DNA from: an uncultured Prevotellaceae bacterium
GTDB taxonomy: Bacteria > Bacteroidota > Bacteroidia > Bacteroidales > UBA3663
Assembly: GCA_900319235.1 (NCBI GenBank)
Contig: ONNR01000018.1
Span: forward strand, 1 to 64,000
DNA: 64,000 nt
Reading direction: 5' to 3'
Below the pieces are notes generated by a model. It was not told the DNA's origin. It saw only the letters and a list, made by a program, of their open reading frames with translations, and made no database searches. Both the position numbers and the translations under genes were made by a program. Of this stretch, positions 6,984 through 14,795 are shown piece after piece (the stretch's first letter is position 1; each line of letters begins with the position of its first letter).

Positions 6984-9065
6984 ATGGCACACGAACATCA
7001 TCACCATCATCATCATGATGAAGACGAAGAGGCATGCAAGAGCTGCATGCATCAGCACGAACATCATCACCATCACCACGACGAACATGATGAAGAAGGG
7101 CATCATCACCACGACCACGATGAAGAAGGACATCATCACCACCACCATCACGACGATGGAATGAGGGAATCGGTCATCAAGATTGCAGTGGCCGTCGTTC
7201 TGCTCCTCATCGCAGTATATATCGAGCACAACTTCGCATTGCCCACGTGGCAACTGCTGCTCATCTATCTTGTCCCCTACCTCGTGGTAGGACTTGACAC
7301 CATCAAGGAAGCCATCGAAGGCGTGATGGAAGGCGAACCATTTGACGAAAACTTCCTCATGACCATCGCCACACTGGGCGCTCTCTGCATCGGATTCCTC
7401 CCAGGTGCCGAGACACAGTTCCCCGAAGCCGTCTTCGTAATGCTCTTCTTCCAGATCGGCGAACTCTTTGAAGGCTATGCCGAAGGAAAGAGCCGCGAAT
7501 CGATTTCGCACCTGATGGACATCCGTCCCGATACGGCCAACGTGGAACGTGAGGGCAAGGTGGTGGCCATTGCTCCCGAAGAGGTAGCCGTGGGCGAAAC
7601 CATCGTCATCCGTCCGGGCGAAAAGGTGCCCCTCGATGGAGAGATCATCGAAGGGCAGACCAGCCTCAACACCGTGGCATTGACGGGCGAAAGCGCTCCA
7701 CGCGATGTAGTGGAGGGCGACGAGGTCATCTCGGGTTGCATCAACATTTCGGGACTCATCCGCGTGAGGACCAGCAAGACTTTCGGCGAATCGACCGTTT
7801 CGAAGATTATCCAACTGGTCGAAAGCGCATCGGACCACAAGTCGAAGAGCGAAGCCTTCATCACGCGTTTTGCCCGCATCTACACACCTATCGTGGTCTT
7901 TGCAGCCATCGCCCTGGCTCTGCTCCCACCCCTGTTCTGCACAGGCGGATTCATGGCGAACTTCCCCACCTGGCTCTACCGCGGATTGATGTTCCTCGTA
8001 GTAAGTTGTCCCTGCGCCCTGGTCATCAGCGTTCCACTCACCTTCTTTGGTGGCATCGGTGGCGCCTCACGCAATGGCATCCTCATCAAAGGCGCCAACT
8101 ACATCGACCAACTGGCGAAGATCAATACTGTCGTATTCGACAAGACCGGCACCCTCACCGAAGGAGTATTTGCCGTCACTGCCGTGCATCCCGACAAATA
8201 CGACGAAGAACATCTGCTGCACCTGGCTGCACACGTTGAACACTACTCCACCCACCCCATCGCACAGGCGCTGCGCGACGCCTATCCGGAAGCCGATCAC
8301 GACGGATGCAGCCTGGAAGAGGTCGAGGAAATTGCCGGACATGGCATCAAGGCCAAGGTCAATGGTCGCAAGGTATGCGTGGGCAACAACAAGATGATGC
8401 AGGCCCTCGGCATCGGGGAACACACCTGCGAACTGGTGGGCACCATCATCCACATCGCCATCGACGGCATCTATGCCGGTCACATCGTCATCAACGACCG
8501 CGTGAAAGCCGATGCCAAGGAGGCCATCGACCAACTACACCAAGCGGGTGTCAGCAAGGCTGTGATGTTGACGGGCGACCGACAGGAGGTGGCCGAAGAT
8601 GTTGCCAAGGCATTGGGCCTCGACGAAGTGCATGCCGAACTGCTGCCGACCGACAAGGTTGCGCTCTTCGACAAACTCGTACAGGAAGCCAAGGGTCCAA
8701 ACAACGAAAAAGACCAAGCACAGGGCCTGGCCTTTGTGGGCGACGGCATCAACGATGCGCCGGTACTGGCACGCGCAGACGTGGGTATCGCCATGGGTGG
8801 ACTGGGCAGCGATGCTGCCATCGAGGCTGCCGACGTGGTGCTGATGGACGACAAACCTTCGAAGGTTGCCCTGGCTATCAGGATTGCACGCCGCACCATT
8901 GGCATCGCCAATCAGAACGTGATCTTCGCCATCGGGGTGAAGGTGCTGGTGCTCCTGCTTGCCGCCTTCGGTCTGGCTACAATGTGGATGGCCGTCTTCG
9001 CCGATGTCGGTGTCACCGTCCTGGCGGTGCTCAATGCGATGAGAGCACTCAAGGTGAAAGAATAG
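6984..9065 (+). CDS. P1B-type heavy-metal ATPase (Zn/Cd exporter type) with a His-rich N-terminus
   Basis: A 693-residue P-type ATPase that pumps divalent metal out of the cytoplasm, ZntA/CadA-like. Visible motifs are the CPC metal-site motif (SCPCALVIS, near 341-349), TGES in the actuator domain, the phosphorylation loop DKTGTLTEG (near 386), the HP pair (STHPIAQAL, near 424) and GDGINDAP (near 585). The first ~58 residues hold some 30 histidines mixed with Asp/Glu and one Cys-x-x-Cys, replacing the usual HMA ferredoxin-like domain. It has its own promoter and a strong terminator, and it interrupts the xylan locus on the opposite strand. CPC favours Zn/Cd/Pb over Cu, though CPC also occurs in Cu pumps. 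Confidence 0.93.
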   Translation: MAHEHHHHHHHDEDEEACKSCMHQHEHHHHHHDEHDEEGHHHHDHDEEGHHHHHHHDDGMRESVIKIAVAVVLLLIAVYIEHNFALPTWQLLLIYLVPYLVVGLDTIKEAIEGVMEGEPFDENFLMTIATLGALCIGFLPGAETQFPEAVFVMLFFQIGELFEGYAEGKSRESISHLMDIRPDTANVEREGKVVAIAPEEVAVGETIVIRPGEKVPLDGEIIEGQTSLNTVALTGESAPRDVVEGDEVISGCINISGLIRVRTSKTFGESTVSKIIQLVESASDHKSKSEAFITRFARIYTPIVVFAAIALALLPPLFCTGGFMANFPTWLYRGLMFLVVSCPCALVISVPLTFFGGIGGASRNGILIKGANYIDQLAKINTVVFDKTGTLTEGVFAVTAVHPDKYDEEHLLHLAAHVEHYSTHPIAQALRDAYPEADHDGCSLEEVEEIAGHGIKAKVNGRKVCVGNNKMMQALGIGEHTCELVGTIIHIAIDGIYAGHIVINDRVKADAKEAIDQLHQAGVSKAVMLTGDRQEVAEDVAKALGLDEVHAELLPTDKVALFDKLVQEAKGPNNEKDQAQGLAFVGDGINDAPVLARADVGIAMGGLGSDAAIEAADVVLMDDKPSKVALAIRIARRTIGIANQNVIFAIGVKVLVLLLAAFGLATMWMAVFADVGVTVLAVLNAMRALKVKE

Positions 9066-9070
9066 ACAAC

Positions 9071-9110
9071 AGCGCGACATGAAATGAAACTCATGCCGCG
9101 CTAGTTTTAT
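9071..9110 (+). terminator. Terminator of the P-type ATPase gene
   Basis: AGCGCGACATGA (9071-9082) pairs with TCATGCCGCGCT (9091-9102) with one mismatch, and AGTTTTAT follows. It begins 5 bp after the stop codon. Confidence 0.78.
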
Positions 9111-9113
9111 AGA

Positions 9114-9158
9114 AGATCTAGATAATCTAGAAAATCTAGAGAGTCTAGACAGCCTAGA
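9114..9158. repeat. 9-bp CTAGA array between convergent genes
   Basis: Five 9-bp units (AGATCTAGA, TAATCTAGA, AAATCTAGA, GAGTCTAGA, CAGCCTAGA) lie between the ATPase terminator and the GH10 stop codon. The core matches the arrays at 3971 and 52120. Confidence 0.88.
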
Positions 9159-9160
9159 TA

Positions 9161-10282
9161 TTACATAAGTCCCTTCTTCTTCATCCTTTCAACGAGGAAG
9201 GGCTTCATCTGACCCTTGCGGTCGAACCAGAGCGGATAATCGGAGCGACCCTTGATGGGCCAATCGTTCTTCCAGGAGTCGGCATCGGTGACGCCCCAAG
9301 CGGTGACGCGACGCACGTTCTTGGCATACTTATCGACAATGCCGAGGAAGGTGGTCATACGCTCGTTCCAAACAGCAGATACGCTGTCGGGCAAGGCTTC
9401 GGCATAAGGATTGAGCTCGGCACGATACTCCTCGGTGTCGCTCACGTTAGCGCCAAAGTTTACAGAAGGCAATGCACTCATATCGACTTCAGTGAACTGC
9501 ACATCCACACCGGCTCCGATGAATGCCTTGATGCTGGCCTCAAATTCCTCCCAAGAAGGATGATCCATGCCCATGTGGCTTTGCAAGCCTACAGCATCGA
9601 TGCGGATGCCACGTGCCTTGAGCTTCTTGACAAGTTCGACCACGCCTGCACGCTTACCGGGCTGAGCCATCGAATAGTCGTTGTAGTAGAGTTCAGCATC
9701 GGGGTCAGCCTCCATAGCACACTGGAATGCCCAGGGGATGAACTCCTCGCCAAGAATCTGATAGAAAAGTGAAGGACGATAACTTCCATCGTCGAGGATA
9801 GCCTCATTGACAACATCATAGCCCGTGATGCGACCCTTATAGCGAGTCATGACGGTGGTGATATGATCCTTCATGCGCTGCTTCAACACTTCTGGCTTCA
9901 CCTGCTTGCCCTTGTCATCGACAAAGAACCAGGGAGCGCACTGGCTGTGCCAGATGAGGCAATGGCCGATGATCTGCATATTGTTGTCCTCGCCAAACTT
10001 CACAAAGCGGTCGGCATCGTCCCAGAAATAGGTGTTCTCCTCGGGATGAATCTCCTCGCACTTCATGCAGTTTTCGGCCACGATGCTGTTGAAGTGCTGC
10101 TTGATGATGGCAACACCCTCGGCATCCTTCTGGTTACTCTGGTTCACATTGATGGCCACGCCGACGGTATAGTCGGGGAAGGCATCGGTAAGCTTAGGTT
10201 CTACAACCTCAGCGGTCTTTGGCTTTGAGCCACAGGCTGCAAGAAGCAGGGCGCTGACTGACAGGAAAAGGAATTTTTTCAT
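9161..10282 (-). CDS. GH10 endo-1,4-beta-xylanase, lipoprotein
   Basis: A 373-residue retaining xylanase. The signal peptide ends in a lipobox (LLAAC, Cys17). The catalytic acid/base is Glu160 in YDVVNEAI, the nucleophile is Glu265 in VQFTEVD, and the substrate-binding GHCLIWHSQ block is at 106-114. It is a single-domain GH10 with no carbohydrate-binding module. The residues after Cys17 are not acidic, unlike the SusD lipoproteins here, so a periplasmic-facing anchor is possible. It is the last gene of a leftward GH43, GPH transporter, GH35-like, GH10 series, the same activities as the P. bryantii xyn cluster. Role: cutting the xylan backbone to oligosaccharides for import. Confidence 0.95.
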   Translation of the reverse strand: MKKFLFLSVSALLLAACGSKPKTAEVVEPKLTDAFPDYTVGVAINVNQSNQKDAEGVAIIKQHFNSIVAENCMKCEEIHPEENTYFWDDADRFVKFGEDNNMQIIGHCLIWHSQCAPWFFVDDKGKQVKPEVLKQRMKDHITTVMTRYKGRITGYDVVNEAILDDGSYRPSLFYQILGEEFIPWAFQCAMEADPDAELYYNDYSMAQPGKRAGVVELVKKLKARGIRIDAVGLQSHMGMDHPSWEEFEASIKAFIGAGVDVQFTEVDMSALPSVNFGANVSDTEEYRAELNPYAEALPDSVSAVWNERMTTFLGIVDKYAKNVRRVTAWGVTDADSWKNDWPIKGRSDYPLWFDRKGQMKPFLVERMKKKGLM

Positions 10283-10306
10283 TGTTTAATTATTTGGGGT
10301 TTAGGA

Positions 10307-10387
10307 ATCGGAGTAATCGGATTTTTCGGAGGGTTCGGAATAATCGGAGGAATCAGAGTAATCGGAATACTCCGAGTACTCAGAGTC
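10307..10387. repeat. 9-bp ATCGGAGTA-type array in the xylan operon
   Basis: Nine consecutive 9-bp units with core NTCGGANNN (ATCGGAGTA, ATCGGATTT, TTCGGAGGG, TTCGGAATA and so on) fill most of the 103-bp gap between two operon genes. The last unit overlaps the stop codon of the GH35-like gene (10386-10388). Confidence 0.88.
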
Positions 10388-12125
10388 ACTTGTACTCATA
10401 GAGCTTTACATGCAGGATCTGCCAGTCGTCCACACCGATACGGATGTGGCGGCCCTGGTGGTCCTGATCGCCATTGAGGCGACGAAGGTATTTGAGCGAA
10501 CCATCGCTAGCAACCTCCACCTGATCGCAGTAGGCAATGCCGATGCGACGGGCACCACTCCATTGGTCTTCGGTGGTGCGTTGGTTGGTGCCAGCTTCGA
10601 CAAAGCCGTCTTCGCCCAGTTTCTTCTGTATCTGCCGTTCGCCCTCGTTCTCGAACTGCACGACGACACCATTGCCTGCGAGCAGATACTCGTACTTGTT
10701 GAGACGGATGAGCATAGCACCGGCTACGGGCCAGGGTGTGCCGTCGGTGGCACGCGGATCCCAAGGCAGGGTGAAGAAGTGACGACAGGTAATCTTCATG
10801 CCATCCTCATGGATGATGCGTTCCACAGCTTCGTTGCCCGAAGGGTCCTGTCCTTTTTGGAGCGTACCATCGAAATAAAGACCGTGCATCTGACCTTGAC
10901 CCTGCCGTTCGGTGATGATGGGCATCAGACTGCGCAGCATCGCGTAAGCCTGCGTGGGCTTGTAGTCGGGGCTGTCGGGCCCATCCTCGATGGCAAAGGG
11001 ACTGAAACTGATGGCATCGTGTTCGGCAAAAACATAACAGGCTTGTGCACCATTGGCCTCCGAACGACGTATCTCGGGTATGAAGAGCGGGTTGTCGGGC
11101 AATGCATACTGACGCGTCCAGGAAGTGAAACCAGAATCGTAGAGGTCGGGCGCCAGACAAAGCAACGAGGGGGCAGCAGCATGCCAGATGTCCTTGAGAT
11201 GGGCCAAAGGACCAGCAGCCGGATATTGCCCGGGCTTGCGTCCTCGACTGTTCATCGCCGCGTTCACATAGACAGGCAGTGGATAGATGGCCTTCACGGA
11301 TTGCGCCATGCGCTCGACATATCGGGCATAGTAGTAGGCTGTGAAGTACTCGTCGCCATAGACATCGGTTCCGAAAGCCTCGCCCCAAGTAGGATTCTTC
11401 AGTTTTTCGGTCCCAAGCGAATCCAAGCGGGCCTTCAACTGGGGATGGAGGGTCTGACGATTCTTCTTGAGGAAGGTCATCAGTTCCTGAGGAACGGCCG
11501 ACTGATACTGCTTGACAGCCTCGGGACTGTAGTCGCGAGCATCTTCGAGCATGCCAATCTCGTTCTCGATCTGTACCATCAGGACGGTTCCACGTTCGCC
11601 ATCGACCTCCTTCAGATGCCTGAGCCAGGCCTCAAAGGCACGATTGTCGGCCTTGAAGACATTTTCGGAGAATGCCGAAGCTATCTCCAGCGGTTTGCCA
11701 GCCTTGGTATGGGCTCGCGGAAAACGCTTGTAATCGACCTTGAACCATTCGGGCGCATAGCAGGACATCGAGTTTTTCCAAGCACCGAACCACAGATAAA
11801 CCACGCGAAGGTCATTCCTGCGTGCCTCGTTGATGACAGCATCGACCAACGAGAAGTCATACTGCCCTTCGACTGGCTCGAAGAGGTCCCAATAGTTGGG
11901 CACCAGCACCGTATTCAGTCCCATGCGATGCAGATGGGCAAAACAGCGGGCGATGTCGTCGGGACTTGACGCAGCGCTATTGGATGTCTCGCCACCGATG
12001 ATCAGATAGGGAGCGCCATCGACCACGAGCTGGGTCGCCGTCCCATGCTGGCGCACGGTAGTCTGTTGTGCCAGGATCCCGATACAGATGGCAAAGAAAG
12101 AGATGAGAGACAAAACACGTTTCAT
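10386..12125 (-). CDS. GH35-family (DUF5597-type) beta-galactosidase-like enzyme
   Basis: A 579-residue secreted protein with a signal peptide (about 1-20). The catalytic domain starts with VDGAPYLIIGGETSNSAAS, and the acid/base motif VQIENEIG places Glu189 as the proton donor. A later LFIPEIRRSE is a good candidate for the nucleophile strand. The C-terminal ~150 residues fit the DUF5597 beta domain. Such enzymes remove terminal beta-galactosyl or related residues from hemicellulose side chains. The substrate here is inferred from neighbours and could be a decorated xylan side chain. The C-terminal codons run directly into a 9-bp repeat array. Confidence 0.87.
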   Translation of the reverse strand: MKRVLSLISFFAICIGILAQQTTVRQHGTATQLVVDGAPYLIIGGETSNSAASSPDDIARCFAHLHRMGLNTVLVPNYWDLFEPVEGQYDFSLVDAVINEARRNDLRVVYLWFGAWKNSMSCYAPEWFKVDYKRFPRAHTKAGKPLEIASAFSENVFKADNRAFEAWLRHLKEVDGERGTVLMVQIENEIGMLEDARDYSPEAVKQYQSAVPQELMTFLKKNRQTLHPQLKARLDSLGTEKLKNPTWGEAFGTDVYGDEYFTAYYYARYVERMAQSVKAIYPLPVYVNAAMNSRGRKPGQYPAAGPLAHLKDIWHAAAPSLLCLAPDLYDSGFTSWTRQYALPDNPLFIPEIRRSEANGAQACYVFAEHDAISFSPFAIEDGPDSPDYKPTQAYAMLRSLMPIITERQGQGQMHGLYFDGTLQKGQDPSGNEAVERIIHEDGMKITCRHFFTLPWDPRATDGTPWPVAGAMLIRLNKYEYLLAGNGVVVQFENEGERQIQKKLGEDGFVEAGTNQRTTEDQWSGARRIGIAYCDQVEVASDGSLKYLRRLNGDQDHQGRHIRIGVDDWQILHVKLYEYK

Positions 12126-12211
12126 AAGATGTGCAAAGAATAATGTGTAATCAATATAAAAGACACGGAGAAACGGGAATTAGCCATCCCGCCTCTCCGT
12201 TATAAAGGTAA

Positions 12212-13609
12212 TTAGTTGTTTGTACGACGTGCTTCGATCTCCTTGTTGATCTGGTCGATCTTCTCGTCGGTCAGTTCATACTTGGAGATGATGAACATGG
12301 CCAGGCACAACAGAGCAGCCGGGATGACGCACACCATCCAAAGGATACCTTCCTGAGCGAAAGGAGTCTGCTCGATGGTCTTGCTATTGTAACCCACGAA
12401 GCCGAGAATTGCCGGATTAACAATGCTACCGAAGGTCATACCTGCCTTGAAGAACAGACCGGTGAGGGCGTTGACGATGCCCGAAATGCGACGACCGGTG
12501 GTGTATTCGCCATAGGAAATAACCTCAGGAACCAAAGCCCACATGTAACCAGTAGCCACAATCACACCCGTACTCTTGATGAACTGGGCGATATAGACCA
12601 TCATCATGTTCGGATGCTCCATCTTGGCAATGAAATAGAGCATTGCCATACCCACGACGGCTGCGCCGAGGAAGAGGTAGAACATATTCTTCTTGCCTAC
12701 TGCCTTCTTGATGGCAGGAACGAGTGGCATGAAGATGAATGCAGGAATAGAGCCGAGAGCCATGAAGATGGACAGCTGCTGAGCCGTACCACCGAGGTTG
12801 CTGTTGATGAAGTAAGCACCAGCTGCATTGCCTACCGACATCATGGCGAAAGCCGTAATGAAGAAGAAAGCGATGACACGCAATGGACGGTTACGCACAA
12901 ACTCCATCCAGAGGTCGCTCACCTTCACGTCTTCGGTGTCCTTGGCATCCATCACGACGCGTTCCTTACACTGCGAGAAGCAGAATACGAGCAGGCACAA
13001 ACCAACGAGGGCATAGATGGTCATTGCGGTAAACCATGCCGATGGCTCCTTGGGAAGGCTGTCGGAAGCCGAACTTGCAATCCAGGCAATGATCAACGGC
13101 AGACCCGAGTTGACGGCAAGACCGCCAACATTTGCCATGAACATACGCACGGAGGTGAGAATGGTGATCTCATCGGTGTCGCGCGTAAGCGAAGAGTTAA
13201 GTGCGCCGTAGGGCACATTGATGAAGGTATAGAGCAACTGCATGCCCACATACGTCACGTAAGCGTAGAGCAGCGAGGGTGCGAATCCGTTGTAGAAACA
13301 AAGGATTGCGAATCCTGAAAGCGGAATACCTACATAAAGCAGGTAGGAGCGATATTTGCCGTAACGTGGATTGCTCTTGTCGATGAGCGTGCCCACAATG
13401 GGGTCCCAGATGACGTTTGCCACGTTGCCTACCGTAAACATCACAGCCACAGCCGAAGGAGTGAGTCCGTAGATGTCGGTGTAGAAGAACAGCAGGTAGG
13501 TGCAAATTACCTGGAAGATCAAGTTCTGTGCAAGGTCACCCGAGCCGAAGCCGATGCGCTGCAACCAACTAAGTTTGTAGAAGCCTTTTGCCTCTTGTTC
13601 GTTTGACAT
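12212..13609 (-). CDS. GPH-family sugar:cation symporter (XynP/UidB-like)
   Basis: A 465-residue, twelve-helix MFS carrier of the glycoside-pentoside-hexuronide:cation symporter family. The N-terminal block RIGFGSGDLAQN and the loop DPIVGTLIDKSNPRYGKYR are classic GPH signatures. It would move xylo-oligosaccharides, or free glucuronate or xylose, across the inner membrane. It lies between the GH43 and GH35-like genes on the same strand, matching xynD of the P. bryantii cluster. Family certain; substrate inferred. Confidence 0.93.
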   Translation of the reverse strand: MSNEQEAKGFYKLSWLQRIGFGSGDLAQNLIFQVICTYLLFFYTDIYGLTPSAVAVMFTVGNVANVIWDPIVGTLIDKSNPRYGKYRSYLLYVGIPLSGFAILCFYNGFAPSLLYAYVTYVGMQLLYTFINVPYGALNSSLTRDTDEITILTSVRMFMANVGGLAVNSGLPLIIAWIASSASDSLPKEPSAWFTAMTIYALVGLCLLVFCFSQCKERVVMDAKDTEDVKVSDLWMEFVRNRPLRVIAFFFITAFAMMSVGNAAGAYFINSNLGGTAQQLSIFMALGSIPAFIFMPLVPAIKKAVGKKNMFYLFLGAAVVGMAMLYFIAKMEHPNMMMVYIAQFIKSTGVIVATGYMWALVPEVISYGEYTTGRRISGIVNALTGLFFKAGMTFGSIVNPAILGFVGYNSKTIEQTPFAQEGILWMVCVIPAALLCLAMFIISKYELTDEKIDQINKEIEARRTNN

Positions 13610-13615
13610 AATTAT

Positions 13616-13637
13616 ATTAGGGATATTAAGGGATTAG
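13616..13637. repeat. Two-unit AGGGATATTA repeat at the GH43/transporter junction
   Basis: The 24-bp spacer between transporter start and GH43 stop holds TTAGGGATATT and AAGGGATTAG, the same 10-bp unit that builds the three long palindromes. The GH43 stop codon (13634-13636) lies inside the second unit. Confidence 0.7.
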
Positions 13638-14605
13638 TCCTCCATTCCGTCAATCGTAATGATCTTGCCATTCTCGTCGTAATGCAGTTCGCAAACCTTG
13701 AGGGAGCGAAGTGGAGTATAGCCCTTCGAAGGCTTGCAGTCGTGGTGGAAGAGATACCACTTGCCCTCATACTCCACGATGCAGTGATGGGTGGTCCATC
13801 CCTCGACAGGAGTGAGGATGACGCCCTGGTAAACGAATGGTCCATCCGGCTTATCGCCTATAGCGTAGCAGAGGAAGTGGGTATCACCCGTTGACCAGCT
13901 GTAGTAGTATTTGCCATTGTATTTGTGCATCCACGAAGCCTCGAAGAAGTGATGAGGATCTCCTGCCTTGAGTGGTGTTCCATCCTCATAGACGATACGA
14001 ATGGGCTTTGGCTCGCAAGCGAAACCAAGCATATCGTCGCTGAGCTTCACGATGCGTGGAGAGATGCAAGGCTCATCGCCCTGTGGGAAACGAATGTCAT
14101 TGACTGCCTCGTTGTCCTCACCATAGCGCTGGAGCTGGCCGCCAAAGATTCCGCCAAAATACATGTAGTAGGTTCCGTCGTCATCCTTGAAGATGGCATA
14201 ATCAATCGAATAGCTGCCCTCGATGGGATGTGGCTCGGGGATGAATGGGCCTTCGGGCTTGTCGCTGATGGCAACACCGCAACGGAAGATGCCAGTCTTG
14301 TCCTTGGCAGGGAAATACATGTAGTATTTGCCATCCTTCTCCTGGACGTCGCAGTCCCAAAGCTGCTTTTTGGCCCACGGAATCTGCTCACGGGTAAGGA
14401 CAACGCCTTCGTCCTTCACTTCACCTGTCATTGGGTCGCCGGTGATCGAAAGCACATGATAATCCTTCATGTCGAAGTGAATGCCCCAATCATCCTCGGG
14501 GATGCCAGAATAATAGTCGTGCGATGGGTAGATGTAAATCTTACCGTTAAAGACATGCACCGATGGGTCGGCCATGTAGTCTTGGGGGAAAAGGTATCTT
14601 TTCAT
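13634..14605 (-). CDS. GH43-family beta-xylosidase/exo-xylanase, cytosolic
   Basis: A 323-residue five-bladed propeller enzyme with all three GH43 catalytic acids: Asp13 (MADPSVHVF, general base), Asp135 (IDYAIFKDDDG, pKa modulator) and Glu222 (HHFFEASWMH, acid). There is no signal peptide and no accessory domain. Location is therefore cytoplasmic, acting on oligosaccharides brought in by the GPH carrier, as with XynB of P. bryantii. It is the first gene of the leftward series, with a TATCTTTG promoter at 14649-14656. Arabinofuranosidase activity cannot be excluded. Confidence 0.93.
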   Translation of the reverse strand: MKRYLFPQDYMADPSVHVFNGKIYIYPSHDYYSGIPEDDWGIHFDMKDYHVLSITGDPMTGEVKDEGVVLTREQIPWAKKQLWDCDVQEKDGKYYMYFPAKDKTGIFRCGVAISDKPEGPFIPEPHPIEGSYSIDYAIFKDDDGTYYMYFGGIFGGQLQRYGEDNEAVNDIRFPQGDEPCISPRIVKLSDDMLGFACEPKPIRIVYEDGTPLKAGDPHHFFEASWMHKYNGKYYYSWSTGDTHFLCYAIGDKPDGPFVYQGVILTPVEGWTTHHCIVEYEGKWYLFHHDCKPSKGYTPLRSLKVCELHYDENGKIITIDGMED

Positions 14606-14648
14606 GATTTGGTAATGAGTTTATGAATATTAATTTTTAAAACCGGTG

Positions 14649-14656
14649 CAAAGATA
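14649..14656 (-). promoter_or_regulatory. Promoter -7 element of the GH43-GPH-GH35-GH10 operon
   Basis: TATCTTTG on the minus strand lies 44 bp upstream of the GH43 ATG. It diverges from the esterase promoter at 14763. Confidence 0.65.
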
Positions 14657-14710
14657 ACGATTTTTAGGGAAACTCCGAACATTTTTTGTTACATTATTAA
14701 TAAAAATCGT

Positions 14711-14770
14711 TACATTTGCAAAAAAATATTATTCTGCGGGGGCAATGTACAACAAAAATTCGTATATTTG
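14711..14770 (+). promoter_or_regulatory. Tandem rightward -7 elements for the acetylesterase gene
   Basis: TACATTTG (14711-14718) and TATATTTG (14763-14770) both fit TAnnTTTG. The second is 26 bp from the ATG and is the better placed. Confidence 0.55.
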
Positions 14771-14795
14771 CCACGTAAAACCAAACTAAATACGT

